12,855 nucleotides of DNA from an uncultured Eggerthellaceae bacterium (GCA_910588205.1 CAJUQK010000035.1:1999-14853); one strand, 5' to 3'. Positions 1 through 8,027 are shown, numbered from the stretch's first letter. Notes: generated from the sequence alone by a model not told the origin. Made by a program: numbers and translations.

Positions 1-1255
1 GGTTGTAGGTATCCATGGCGGACTTGAGGGAGTCCACGTAAGCCGAGCTCGTTGCCCATCCCGCATCCTTGAGTCCCTCCGCCATCTTGTCGGAGGAGCG
101 CTCGGCGATCGCCTGCTGGATGAGGGCATTGGCGCTGTAATGGGATGCCTGCAGGAACACGCGGCTTCTGAAGCGAATGCACTCCACATCTCCTTTGAAC
201 ACCGTGAAGTACGCCGTAATGGTGGTGAAGGTGCCGGGTGTGTACTCCTCTTGGGTCGTCCATCCCGCCTTTCCGGCGACTTCCAGTGCTGATGCGAAAG
301 ACGACGCCCATTTCATCCCGAACAGGTTGTGGTCACGTGTCGCGAGCTGGCTCATGGTCTCGCCCTGTCCCGACTCGCAGATGATCTGCGCGATGGTGCA
401 CCCAGCGGGGTGACCGAACTCCTCCTGGCAGCGGATGGCCTCTTCGACCATCTCGTAGGTGATGTAGGGCGGAAGCCCTTCCATGGAGCGCTTCTTGTCC
501 TCTGCATCCCAGAACCCGAACAAGGCCGAGATAATCTGGCCTATGACGAGCGCTACTAGCACGAAGGCGATGACCCCGCAGAGCACCCCACCGCCTGCGG
601 CAATCCCGCTTCCGCCTACCGTGCCAGCGACGGCGGCGTTGCCGGACGACGAGGCGGCCGTCTTCGCGGCGGCTCCCGTCGCCTGGGCGGCGTGGCTCGC
701 TTGCGTATGGCTGACTCCTCGGGCGCTTGTTGTCTTCGCCTTCTTCGTGCCCTGGGCGCTCGTGCTCTTGATGGCGTTCGCGCTCGATCCCTTGGAGCCG
801 CCTGAGGCGGAGAGGGCCCCTTTCGCCTTCCTGTCGCGCATGGCTGCGATTGCCCGCTTTGCGCCTCGTTCGGTGTCGTAGGTGCTACCCACCCCCTCGA
901 ACTCGTCTGTTTCGTCGAGCTCGGAGACGGCTTCACATTCCAGGAACTGACGAACCTTGAGCCGTTCGCTCGGAGTGCTGGATGTCTCGGTTTTTGAGGA
1001 TGCCTCCCCGACACCCGATGCGCCATCGGAATCCGCGTTAACTGCACTCGCATCTGCCGACTTGCGCATGCGCCTCTTGGAGGGGGCCGCCTTGCACGTT
1101 GCCCTCGTGCCGAGTGCGGACTGTTTCTCGCTTAGGGCAGAGAGGCTTTGGCTCTCGTCGTCCTTCACGATTCCCGCGCTCACGGCGTCGAGCTTATCGG
1201 CGGTGACGATGTCCGCGATCGAGGCGCTCGTGTTGTCGAGGCTTCTCGGGTCCAT
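1..1255 (-). CDS. Membrane-anchored GH73 glucosaminidase of the conjugation machine (3' end outside window)
   Basis: This gene runs off the left edge, and its first 418 codons are visible. It starts at 1255, directly after the virB4 stop (TAG then ATG), with GAGGAG about 10 bases upstream, so translation is probably coupled to virB4. Residues 1-215 are low-complexity, rich in Ser, Ala, Lys and Thr. One hydrophobic segment follows at about 224-247. From about residue 262 the sequence matches the glucosaminidase (GH73, FlgJ/LytD) fold: the motif around IAQIICESGQGE, with Glu294 as candidate catalytic acid, then the hallmark HNLFGMKW. Such enzymes cut peptidoglycan locally so that the secretion channel can be assembled. 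In related Gram-positive ICEs this gene follows virB4 and often has a C-terminal NlpC/P60 peptidase domain, which would lie outside the window. The fold call is strong. The second domain is inferred. Confidence 0.85.
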   Translation of the reverse strand, partial: MDPRSLDNTSASIADIVTADKLDAVSAGIVKDDESQSLSALSEKQSALGTRATCKAAPSKRRMRKSADASAVNADSDGASGVGEASSKTETSSTPSERLKVRQFLECEAVSELDETDEFEGVGSTYDTERGAKRAIAAMRDRKAKGALSASGGSKGSSANAIKSTSAQGTKKAKTTSARGVSHTQASHAAQATGAAAKTAASSSGNAAVAGTVGGSGIAAGGGVLCGVIAFVLVALVIGQIISALFGFWDAEDKKRSMEGLPPYITYEMVEEAIRCQEEFGHPAGCTIAQIICESGQGETMSQLATRDHNLFGMKWASSFASALEVAGKAGWTTQEEYTPGTFTTITAYFTVFKGDVECIRFRSRVFLQASHYSANALIQQAIAERSSDKMAEGLKDAGWATSSAYVDSLKSAMDTYN

Positions 1256-3853
1256 CTAGCTCCGGCTCCTCTTCGCGTTCTTCTCGAAGACATGGGCTCG
1301 CTTCAGCTGTGCGATCTCCTCGGGCTTGGTGTTCCAGAGGTCGTAGAGCGCGCCTTTGGGGAAGTCGTCACGGATGGGCACGCGCGCCCCTCCCGCGACG
1401 AGAAGGCCCTCTCCGGCCTTGATTGACTCGTCGATGTACTCGCGCTCGGCACCGGAGAGCGATAGCATCTCCGCCCACGCGGCGAGATCCTGGCTTGCCT
1501 GCTTGTGAAGCAGCATGAAGTCTGAGTTCAGAACCATGGTGCGGGCGCGCTCGTGAGTGAGCATGTGCGAGGTGTTCTGGGAGATGCCGGTGCAAATCAA
1601 GTTAAACTTCCTCCCTTCCGCCCAGAACTTCGCGAAGTAATCGATGATGGTGGGGTGGCCGAAGAGAGACTGGACCTCATCGATGTAGAGCCAGGTGGTA
1701 ACGCCCCGATCGAAGTTCGCATACATCCGGTTGCGCACGGCCTCTAATGCGGTGAGCATGCCGAACACGCGCATGTTGGTGGAGAGGTCGTGAAGGTCTA
1801 TGTTGGTGATGCGGTTGTGGAAGCCGACGTTGGACTGGCGGTTGAAGAACGACAGCGCACCGGTGACGTATCGCTCGTAGCGAAGGGCTATGTCGCGCGC
1901 CTCCGCCTCAGGCTGCTCGACGAGTATCTCGTGGAAATCGGAAAGCGTCGGCATCCCCTCGCCGCCCGAGCATCTCGCGTAAGCCGCCTCGACGCATCTT
2001 GTGATGATCGACTTGTCCGCCTCGGGAAGGCCTTCGGAAGACTCCGCCATCATCGCGCTCGAAAGGGCCAAGAAGGCATCGATCTTGAAGGCGAGCTGCG
2101 CGGCGTCGGCGCGCCCCTCCACATCAGCCAAATCGAAGGGATTGAGCGCGGTATCCGCATCGGGCGCGAGCCGGACGTTCACGCCGCCGAGGGCCTCTAT
2201 GAGATTTCCGTACTCACCAGCGGGGTCGAAAATGATGATCTCGTCCTCCGGATAGGCGAGCACTGTATTGGTGATCTCGCGTTTCACAGAGAAGGACTTC
2301 CCGGAACCGGGCTTGCCGCAGACGAACCCCATGGGACTTGCGAGCTTCTTGCGGTTGCAGATGACGAGGTTGCCCGACTGCTTCGACTGCCCATAGTAGC
2401 CCCCGCCCTCCTGGTTTAACTCTAACGATGCGAAAGGCATCTGCATGGCGATCTGCCCGGTTGTGAGGTAGCGGGTGACATCGACGTGGTTCATGCCGAG
2501 CGGTAGCACCGAGTTAAGAGCCTGGCGCTGGCGATAGTAAAGCGGCTCGATACCGAGCGAATTTCCCTGCCCGACGGAGATGATCTGCTCGACCTGGCGC
2601 TCAAGCGCATCAACAGTATCGGCGTAGGTGTAGATGAGGCCGGTGTAGGTAAAGAGGCGCTCGTTCTTGTTGCGAAGGAAGTCGAGGAGCTCTTCCGCCT
2701 CCTCCTTGGAGTAGCGCAGCTCCGGAGGCAGGATCGTATAGTCGTAGCCCTTCTTCATGGCGCTCATCTGCTCGTCGATTATCTCCTTGTCCATCCAGTC
2801 GAGCTGTCGCTTCACGAGCGCAAGGGCGTCCGATTGCGCGATGGGCTGGATGTGCAGGTTCACCGATAGCGGCATGGGAAGGTCGATGATGTTCGCGAGG
2901 TAGTGGTCCTCAAGCATCGATCCGAACGTGCGGATGGAAAGCACGCAGCCGTATGTCTCGTCGATCCTGAAGATGTCCGAGCGTCCGCTGGGCTTGAAGT
3001 CCACGAGCGCGGGGGCGATCAGGTCGCGCGTCCTTGTGTTCGAGCAGGGATTCACCTTGTCCCATGTGAACGTGAACGCTGCCTTCGGACGAAGCTGGGA
3101 GTGGATCGCGCTCAAGCGCTCGATGCCGTTCAGGGCATGCGCCTCGCAGCGTATGCGCGAGAGCGTGTCGGTGACATCGCCCTTGATGCGGGAGAGCTTC
3201 GGCACTGCCTCCCACACGTCGCTTGCACCGACCATGTAGGTGAGGTAGCGATGGCGCGTGAGGTTGGAGACGCCCTCTCGCATCTTGTCGTTCAAGATCT
3301 GGTTGTATTCCTTGGCGTACTTCTCTGTGTCGGTACCTGCCGCCTTGAAGAAGCGCTTCTTGCCGATCTCATCTTCGGGGATGGGGACGTTGGCTATCGT
3401 GAGCTGGACGCACGAGTCCGCCCCGAAGTAGTTGTAGAGGGAGGAGAGCACCGTGAAGATGTTCTGCTGGTTCTCGCGACGAGCCGACTGGTAGGAGATG
3501 TCCGAGAACTCGATCGTCTGCGAGAAGAGGCCCTCCTCGACCTGTGCGATGCCATCCTTGTAGATGGCGTCGTATCCGATGTAGGAGGTTATGTCGCTCG
3601 CTGACGCCCTTGTCCTCTTCTGTCGCTTCAGCTTCTCCTCGTGGACCTTCTTCGAACGGTCGGATTTGGTGGACATGCCGATAAGCTGCCGCAGGAGGCC
3701 TGTCTGGGAACCACTCCGCTCGCGCTTGGCCTTAGCCATCGCTGCACGTTCGGTTCTGATGCGGGCCTTGGCGAGACTTTTCTCATTCTTGAGCCTCTTC
3801 TTGTCCTCTTTCATCTCTTTCTTTGGCTTCCTTGTATTCTCTGGTTGGCTCAT
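1256..3853 (-). CDS. virB4: VirB4/TraE-family conjugation ATPase
   Basis: This encodes the ATPase that powers assembly and function of the type IV secretion channel at the inner face of the membrane. With the start at 3853 (MSQPENTRKP) the protein has 865 residues. That start has AAAGGAG and GGAGG just upstream, while an in-frame ATG 96 bases earlier has no comparable site and would lie deeper inside prgI. The Walker A motif GKPGSGKS is at residues 513-520. It is followed by a VirB4-type IIIFDPAGEYGNL stretch, and Walker B (WLYIDEV) has Asp725 and Glu726. The N-terminal VirB4 domain is recognisable from about residue 85 (DITSYIGYDAIYKDG). The first 85 or so residues are an unusual Lys/Arg/Glu-rich extension, probably coiled coil. 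The gene overlaps prgI by 71 bases and abuts the GH73 gene. Confidence 0.95.
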   Translation of the reverse strand: MSQPENTRKPKKEMKEDKKRLKNEKSLAKARIRTERAAMAKAKRERSGSQTGLLRQLIGMSTKSDRSKKVHEEKLKRQKRTRASASDITSYIGYDAIYKDGIAQVEEGLFSQTIEFSDISYQSARRENQQNIFTVLSSLYNYFGADSCVQLTIANVPIPEDEIGKKRFFKAAGTDTEKYAKEYNQILNDKMREGVSNLTRHRYLTYMVGASDVWEAVPKLSRIKGDVTDTLSRIRCEAHALNGIERLSAIHSQLRPKAAFTFTWDKVNPCSNTRTRDLIAPALVDFKPSGRSDIFRIDETYGCVLSIRTFGSMLEDHYLANIIDLPMPLSVNLHIQPIAQSDALALVKRQLDWMDKEIIDEQMSAMKKGYDYTILPPELRYSKEEAEELLDFLRNKNERLFTYTGLIYTYADTVDALERQVEQIISVGQGNSLGIEPLYYRQRQALNSVLPLGMNHVDVTRYLTTGQIAMQMPFASLELNQEGGGYYGQSKQSGNLVICNRKKLASPMGFVCGKPGSGKSFSVKREITNTVLAYPEDEIIIFDPAGEYGNLIEALGGVNVRLAPDADTALNPFDLADVEGRADAAQLAFKIDAFLALSSAMMAESSEGLPEADKSIITRCVEAAYARCSGGEGMPTLSDFHEILVEQPEAEARDIALRYERYVTGALSFFNRQSNVGFHNRITNIDLHDLSTNMRVFGMLTALEAVRNRMYANFDRGVTTWLYIDEVQSLFGHPTIIDYFAKFWAEGRKFNLICTGISQNTSHMLTHERARTMVLNSDFMLLHKQASQDLAAWAEMLSLSGAEREYIDESIKAGEGLLVAGGARVPIRDDFPKGALYDLWNTKPEEIAQLKRAHVFEKNAKRSRS

Positions 3854-4241
3854 TGGCCTCCGCTCCTTTGCGTTTGGACATCCTCTTCGCCCTGCGACTT
3901 GACGCCCCGCGCTTGATGCGCGCCAGATGCTTCGGTGCCGGGCTCTCATAGAGGAGTCTCTGGTCTTTCAGATGGTGGGAAAACAGAAGGGGTGCGAACT
4001 TCTCAGCGCGCATCCCGAAGGGACGCCAGAAACCGGCGAGCCAGAACGGGATCGATGCGCACATGACGGGGAATGCGGCATCGGCGACCTCAATGCCGAT
4101 CCAGAAATGGCAGATCGCCGCCACGAGGATCGCCGATCCGAAGCCTCCCGCTACGCACACAAGGGTGCGGAAGGAGAGCTTCCCGACGATCTTCTCCTCG
4201 TATTCTCCGATGTCCTTCTGAATGGGGATCTGAAGCGACAT
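3783..4241 (-). CDS. PrgI-family conjugation membrane protein
   Basis: This is a 152-residue protein of the PrgI family, small membrane proteins that precede virB4 in Gram-positive ICEs and are thought to act like VirB3 in joining the ATPase to the channel. The N-terminus is typical: a short IPIQKDIGEYEEKIVGKLSFR stretch, then hydrophobic segments at about 26-50 and 52-71. The WRPFGMRAEKFAP region follows, then a strongly charged tail from about 110 to the end. That tail is coded in the 71-base overlap with virB4. The start at 4241 has GGGAGG 9 bases upstream and lies 14 bases after the stop of the preceding small gene. Length and position both fit the family, so confidence is high. The VirB3-like role is family knowledge, not something visible here. 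Confidence 0.88.
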   Translation of the reverse strand: MSLQIPIQKDIGEYEEKIVGKLSFRTLVCVAGGFGSAILVAAICHFWIGIEVADAAFPVMCASIPFWLAGFWRPFGMRAEKFAPLLFSHHLKDQRLLYESPAPKHLARIKRGASSRRAKRMSKRKGAEANEPTREYKEAKERDERGQEEAQE

Positions 4242-4255
4242 GGCTCACCGCCTCC

Positions 4256-4471
4256 CTAGGCGGGGAGCCAGGACGTGTCGAGCATCCCGAAGTAGACCGC
4301 TGCGGCGATGATGATCGCGCCGCCCGCGATGGTCGATATCGCCGAGGCGATCTGGCTGCCTCCCTGCTGCTCCCTGATGGCGAGTCCGAGCGACACCGCG
4401 CCCCAGACGACCAGAAAGCCGCCGAGGAAGGTGACGCAGCCAGAGACAAGGCTGATGATGTTTGCGAGCAT
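4256..4471 (-). CDS. Maff2-family small membrane protein (VirB2/VirB6-like position)
   Basis: This is a 71-residue hydrophobic protein with two membrane segments, about residues 6-30 and 42-63. They are separated by a short polar hairpin (AIREQQGGSQ). The pattern of a glycine-rich first helix ending in VWGAVSLG, a GG-Q turn and an ISTIAGGAIII second helix fits the Maff2 family. Members sit between virD4 and prgI in Tn1549-type elements and may form a pilin-like or channel subunit. The ribosome binding site AAAGGAGG, 4 bases from the ATG, is the strongest in the operon. With the structured 190-base leader in front of it, this suggests production at a higher level than its neighbours, as expected for a multicopy subunit. 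Family assignment rests on pattern and gene order; a small holin-like protein is the main alternative. Confidence 0.75.
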   Translation of the reverse strand: MLANIISLVSGCVTFLGGFLVVWGAVSLGLAIREQQGGSQIASAISTIAGGAIIIAAAVYFGMLDTSWLPA

Positions 4472-4661
4472 TTGCCCTCCTTTGCCGTCTTTCGCGCTAC
4501 CGCCCTGAATGTGGAATGGGTCGGTTGCGCCCCGATGATAGAATTGGGTTCGCAGGGGCGCTTGCGCGCTCCTTTGCGTCTTTCGGCTGCGGCAGCGTCC
4601 GGGTGCGTGGAATCACCTAGGCGTCTTGGGGATCCGCCGATCCTTGCCGCAGCCGCACATT
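4472..4661 (-). repeat. Structured intercistronic leader between virD4 and the Maff2-like gene
   Basis: This 190-base gap is the only sizeable break inside the transfer operon. It contains an 11-base perfect inverted repeat, CGGCTGCGGCA at 4584-4594 against TGCCGCAGCCG at 4645-4655. The 50 bases between the arms include smaller stems (GGATC/GATCC and GGTG/CACC). A leader segment with a ribosome binding site also occurs twice in the gap: once before the Maff2-like start (4477-4497) and once at about 4568-4587. On RNA this would form a branched hairpin directly after the virD4 stop. A role in RNA processing, stability or partial termination is inference. No T-run follows, so a simple intrinsic terminator is unlikely. 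Confidence 0.55.
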
Positions 4662-6488
4662 TCAGGTCTCCATCAGCTCTCCTTCCCGTCGGGCGCGATA
4701 CCGTTTGAATTCGAAGGGACCGGATTTCTCGGCCCTTGCCAGCAAAGATGCGCGGGGATGCGACGAAAGCACGTACTTCTTGTCCTTGAACGCCTGAGCC
4801 CCGTTTATGAGCACGAGCGCCTCGTCCTTGGGCATGCGTGAGATCTCGGAGCCCTGCATGAGGTCTCGCTCTATGAGGCCGTAGTTATGCGTGTAGGTGG
4901 GGTTGTTCCCACGAGAGTCGTTCACGGAGACGTTCGCTACCGTCTGCTTCCCGATCATCTCCGCAATCTTCTGATTGGTGTCTGCCGACTTGCCTCCCAG
5001 GTAGAGCATCGTGTCGCAGGCGTTCACAATCGTCGCCGCGTTGTTCTCGCCGTAGTTCTCGTCGAGCTGCGAGAGGGATTGGCAGATCATGGACACGGCG
5101 ATGTTGCGGCTTCGGGTGACCGTGATCATCCGCTCGAAATCGGGGATGGTGCCGATGTTCGCAAACTCGTCGAACACGAAGTGCACGCATCTCGGGAGCC
5201 GTCCCGCGAATCGCTTGAGCGCGCACTCGCAGAGGGTGTCGAGCGCTTGTTGCATGAGCAGCGCGAATACGAAGTCGAAGGTGGAGTCTGTGTCCGACAT
5301 CGACGCGAACACTGCGACCTTTACATTAGCGTCTCCCATGTGGTCGAGGGCCATCTCGTCAAAGCGGAGAAGCTCGCGCATCTCGGCGATGTCGAAGGGT
5401 TTCATGCGAACGTTGCACGAGATCATGATGGATTTGAGGGTCTTGCCCGCAGCCACTTTGAACTGCTTGTAGCTCGACAGGGCGAAGTCGTCCTCGGGTC
5501 GCACGGGCTCTGCCACCTTGACCCACGCCCAATCGCCCGTGTCCGTGGTGAATGCCCGGGAGCTCGGATCGAATGCGCGGCCTTCTGACACCTTCATGAG
5601 ACGACGCCCCGTTTCGAGCTCTTTGAACAACATGTCGAGCGGGCTCAGGTACCCCTCGTCGTCCTCGCGCGCATCCGCTAATGCGAGAAGGGAGAGGAGG
5701 CCGGGTATGTTCCTGTCCTCCTCGGGACAATGGTCGAGAAGATATGCCACAAGGGCTGTATAGAGGAGCTTCTCGGCGTTCACCCAGAAAGGGTCTGTCG
5801 CGCTCTCGCCCTCTGCTGTGGTGTTCCTGATGAGGCATTCAACGAAGCGCAGGAGCCCCGCCTCGTCCTTGATGTATGCGATGGGGTTGAAGTGCATGGA
5901 GCGCGAGAAGTCCACGGTGTCGAACGTCTTGATCTCGTATCCCAGCCATTCGAGCACCCATCCCATATCGTGGATGAGCGTTCCTTTGGGATCCGTAATG
6001 AAGAAGCTCGCGTTGGCCTGCATGAGGTTGGGCTTCACGTAGTAGCGCGTCTTGCCGGTGCCGGGTCCTCCGACGACGAGGACGTTGTTGTTCGTCTCCG
6101 TCCTCTGGTCGTGAGAGGTGTCCTCCAGGCGCTTGCGCGCGGATGCCGTGAGGATGATGTTGTTGTCGGGGTTTCCCTTGTCGGAGAAAGCACCCATCTC
6201 GCTGGCCGTGGCCCAACGGGCGCTACCATGCTCCTCGCCCTTGCGGTAACTTCCACGCCGTTCCCACCATCGCACCCATACGAGCCATACAGCGCACGCG
6301 CATGCCGCGCCAACGCTCAAGGGGAGGGGTTCAAGATAGATCACCTGACCTTGCGATAACCGACCGATGAAGGCGTGGGCAAGATTTAACTGGCCATTTC
6401 CCGCCTCCATGACGAGCCCCGTGCAGATGTTGCCCAATATGAACAGAGCGAGGGACATGAGCCCGATGGCGAGAAGCTCTCGCCTCAT
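4662..6488 (-). CDS. virD4: VirD4/TraG-family type IV coupling protein
   Basis: This is the hexameric ATPase that recruits the relaxase-DNA complex and feeds it to the secretion channel. It has 608 residues, normal for the family. Two N-terminal membrane segments are visible at about 5-27 and 55-75. Walker A (GGPGTGKT) is at 140-147, with DPKGTLI shortly after it. Walker B is VHFVFDEFANIG, with Asp440 and Glu441, and is followed by the conserved IPDFERMITVTRSRNI stretch and ICQSLSQLDENYG. The start at 6488 overlaps the stop of the PcfB-like gene as ATGA, so the two are translationally coupled. A GAGG lies about 10 bases upstream inside that gene. The 3' end is followed by the structured gap before the Maff2-like gene. 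Motifs and context leave little doubt. Confidence 0.96.
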   Translation of the reverse strand: MRRELLAIGLMSLALFILGNICTGLVMEAGNGQLNLAHAFIGRLSQGQVIYLEPLPLSVGAACACAVWLVWVRWWERRGSYRKGEEHGSARWATASEMGAFSDKGNPDNNIILTASARKRLEDTSHDQRTETNNNVLVVGGPGTGKTRYYVKPNLMQANASFFITDPKGTLIHDMGWVLEWLGYEIKTFDTVDFSRSMHFNPIAYIKDEAGLLRFVECLIRNTTAEGESATDPFWVNAEKLLYTALVAYLLDHCPEEDRNIPGLLSLLALADAREDDEGYLSPLDMLFKELETGRRLMKVSEGRAFDPSSRAFTTDTGDWAWVKVAEPVRPEDDFALSSYKQFKVAAGKTLKSIMISCNVRMKPFDIAEMRELLRFDEMALDHMGDANVKVAVFASMSDTDSTFDFVFALLMQQALDTLCECALKRFAGRLPRCVHFVFDEFANIGTIPDFERMITVTRSRNIAVSMICQSLSQLDENYGENNAATIVNACDTMLYLGGKSADTNQKIAEMIGKQTVANVSVNDSRGNNPTYTHNYGLIERDLMQGSEISRMPKDEALVLINGAQAFKDKKYVLSSHPRASLLARAEKSGPFEFKRYRARREGELMET

Positions 6489-7033
6489 CGGGCCTTCACC
6501 TCGATGCGCTCCATCTCGTGCTCGGTCTTGCTTGCTGCCTGATACGCATGGCTGGCCTCGTGGGCAGCGGCGGCCTTCTGCTCAAGGGGCTCTGCGTCGC
6601 GCTCTGCGCTCAGATCGCGCCCTCGTTCCTTTACTGCTCTCTCGCATGCCGCGTCGGCGTCGCGTTCGAGCTCCTTGAAAGCCTCGTCCACCTCCGGCGC
6701 GTCTTCCACCTTGAATATGAGGTGGTCGTGCCCATCGATGCTCGCGATGTCGTGCTCAATCGCGGCAGCGTCGAGCCGGGCATCGATGATCTTGCGCAGG
6801 CTTGCGTAGTCGGGCAGCTCTCCGAATTCGGAGAGGTTCAACCGTGCGTAATCCCGCACGCTCTCGTGCTCCGCTTCTGCTAGGGGCTCGTCGATCTGAC
6901 CTCTAAGGTTTCTGATGGCATTTTTGAGCCTCTCGGCGCTCGCTCGGATAGCGTCCTGGCTTGCGTCTTGGCCCATCCTGAGCATCCAGTCGAAGAGCTT
7001 CTCTCCTGCCTCGTCGCCATAATCGCTTGCCAT
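6485..7033 (-). CDS. PcfB-like (DUF3801-type) conjugation accessory protein
   Basis: This is a 182-residue soluble, charged protein directly upstream of virD4, sharing the ATGA junction. Its middle part, about residues 70-125, reads as an LRKIIDARLDAAAIEHDIA segment, then DGHDHLIFKVEDAPEVDEAFKEL. That resembles the conserved portion of the PcfB/DUF3801 family, whose members lie just before the coupling protein in Gram-positive conjugative plasmids and Tn1549-like ICEs. PcfB is an accessory factor at the coupling protein and relaxosome. The N-terminus, with helical repeats of RASAERLKNAIRN type, also fits. The C-terminal 55 residues are Glu/Ala/Lys-rich and probably helical. The start at 7033 has AGGGGG about 9 bases upstream. 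The assignment rests on a short motif and gene order, so it is moderate. Confidence 0.65.
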   Translation of the reverse strand: MASDYGDEAGEKLFDWMLRMGQDASQDAIRASAERLKNAIRNLRGQIDEPLAEAEHESVRDYARLNLSEFGELPDYASLRKIIDARLDAAAIEHDIASIDGHDHLIFKVEDAPEVDEAFKELERDADAACERAVKERGRDLSAERDAEPLEQKAAAAHEASHAYQAASKTEHEMERIEVKAR

Positions 7034-7050
7034 GATGTTTGCCCCCTAAT

Positions 7051-7806
7051 CTATCTTTCGTTTTCATGCGTCTGCTCCGCATGTTCAGTTCGCACTTGGT
7101 TCTCAGATGCGATGACGGCATGCCTTGCTTTGTCAGACAGCCCTTGGGCGTCCGGGATCATCGCAGCCTTCTCATACTGGTCTGCCTTCTCGACCGCTGC
7201 TCTTAGCTGCTCTATCAATGTGCCGAAGTTCTCTGAATCGAGGCCTTCGAGCAGGCCCTCCTGGGCCGTCATCGAGACGCCGCGCCCTATTCGGCTTGCA
7301 ACGACTTCTAGCTCGAAATTCTCGCCTCGTGCCCTGACGTAGCTGCTCGAATCGTCGGGGAAGGCCTCTCCGTCCCAAACGAGAGAGGTCTTCGGCAGCG
7401 AGTATTCGAGGCGCTTGCACTCCTCTGGCGTTGCCAGCTGCATGCTCGCGATCGCACGCGTGAAACGGCTCATGTCGGGCAGGATGTAGCTCATGGTGTA
7501 GCTCTCGAAAGCAAGCCATGACCCATCGGGGCATCTCTTCAGCGTCCACCATTCGTCGCCCCCGTTGACCTGCTGGATGAAGGCAAGGTCACCGAAGAGC
7601 ACGCCTTGGCGGATTGCCCAGTTACCGTTTGAGAAGAAGTCGGCGAGGTCTTTGATCGTGGATGCGCGGGAGAAGTCGTATGGATACTCTTCGAGCCACG
7701 GATCGTCTTGCCAATCGAATCCGCCTCGCTTGAGCCATCCGTTCTTCTGGCACTTCTCGACGAGCGAGTCGTGCTCCTCCTGGGTTGCCGGTGTGAGGTT
7801 GAACAT
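7051..7806 (-). CDS. Conserved protein of unknown function, first gene of the transfer operon
   Basis: I do not recognise the family. The chosen start (7806, MFNLTPATQEEH) has AAGGAG about 9 bases upstream and gives 251 residues. A longer in-frame ATG at 7863 has no ribosome binding site. The protein has no membrane segment or signal peptide. Its N-terminal 110 residues are rich in Trp, Asp and aromatic residues (GGFDWQDDPWLEEYPYDF, GDEWWTLKRCPDGSWLAFES) and look like a folded globular domain. The last 70 residues (QLRAAVEKADQYEKAAM onward) look helical and charged. The stop lies 17 bases before the PcfB-like start, so it belongs to the transfer operon. It may be a regulator, an anti-restriction factor or a mating accessory; nothing visible decides between these. 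Confidence 0.75.
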   Translation of the reverse strand: MFNLTPATQEEHDSLVEKCQKNGWLKRGGFDWQDDPWLEEYPYDFSRASTIKDLADFFSNGNWAIRQGVLFGDLAFIQQVNGGDEWWTLKRCPDGSWLAFESYTMSYILPDMSRFTRAIASMQLATPEECKRLEYSLPKTSLVWDGEAFPDDSSSYVRARGENFELEVVASRIGRGVSMTAQEGLLEGLDSENFGTLIEQLRAAVEKADQYEKAAMIPDAQGLSDKARHAVIASENQVRTEHAEQTHENER

Positions 7807-8027
7807 ACGGTGCGCTCCTTGTTTGCCATTCGATGGCGGCGGGGCGCATGTCTTTCGAGCCAAGCCCTGAGGGGGTCCGAGTTAGTTGTGTTTCGGGCGA
7901 CCTGCATCTCCCCGCCGCTAATTTGCTTTATAGCGGGGAGGCAAGGCGATTGCTTGCGTGAGGCTATTCGGAAAGTTCAACTAGGTTCTATAAGGTTTAC
8001 TGGATCAAGAAAGCAAGATTGAATGTT
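7807..8027. other. Gene-free gap at the head of the transfer operon, with hairpins
   Basis: This gap separates the toxin gene abiEii from the first transfer gene. It holds an 8-base inverted repeat, CTCCCCGC at 7908-7915 against GCGGGGAG at 7933-7940. A second one follows immediately, GCAAG at 7941-7945 against CTTGC at 7953-7957. A short palindrome CCCTGAGGG lies near 7866. No T-run follows any stem on either strand, so these are not clear terminators. I could not find a convincing -35/-10 pair for the transfer operon. The gap must hold its promoter unless abiE transcripts read through, and it could also be an operator or an origin of transfer. Confidence 0.45.

Noticed and set aside
2903..3604. 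233-codon plus-strand frame inside virB4
   Set aside because: It is a shadow frame of a well-supported ATPase gene in GC-rich DNA, without a ribosome site.
3854..3949. Longer VirB4 start at 3949
   Set aside because: It adds 32 residues coded out of frame inside prgI and lacks a ribosome site. The ATG at 3853 has AAAGGAG and GGAGG upstream.
4613..4660. 15-codon frame starting 1 base after the virD4 stop (MCGCGKDRRIPKTPR)
   Set aside because: It is too short to judge, and its codons form one arm of the 11-base inverted repeat, so RNA structure explains the sequence better.
4887..5588. 233-codon plus-strand frame inside virD4
   Set aside because: It is a shadow of the coupling-protein gene, with no domain signal and no ribosome site.
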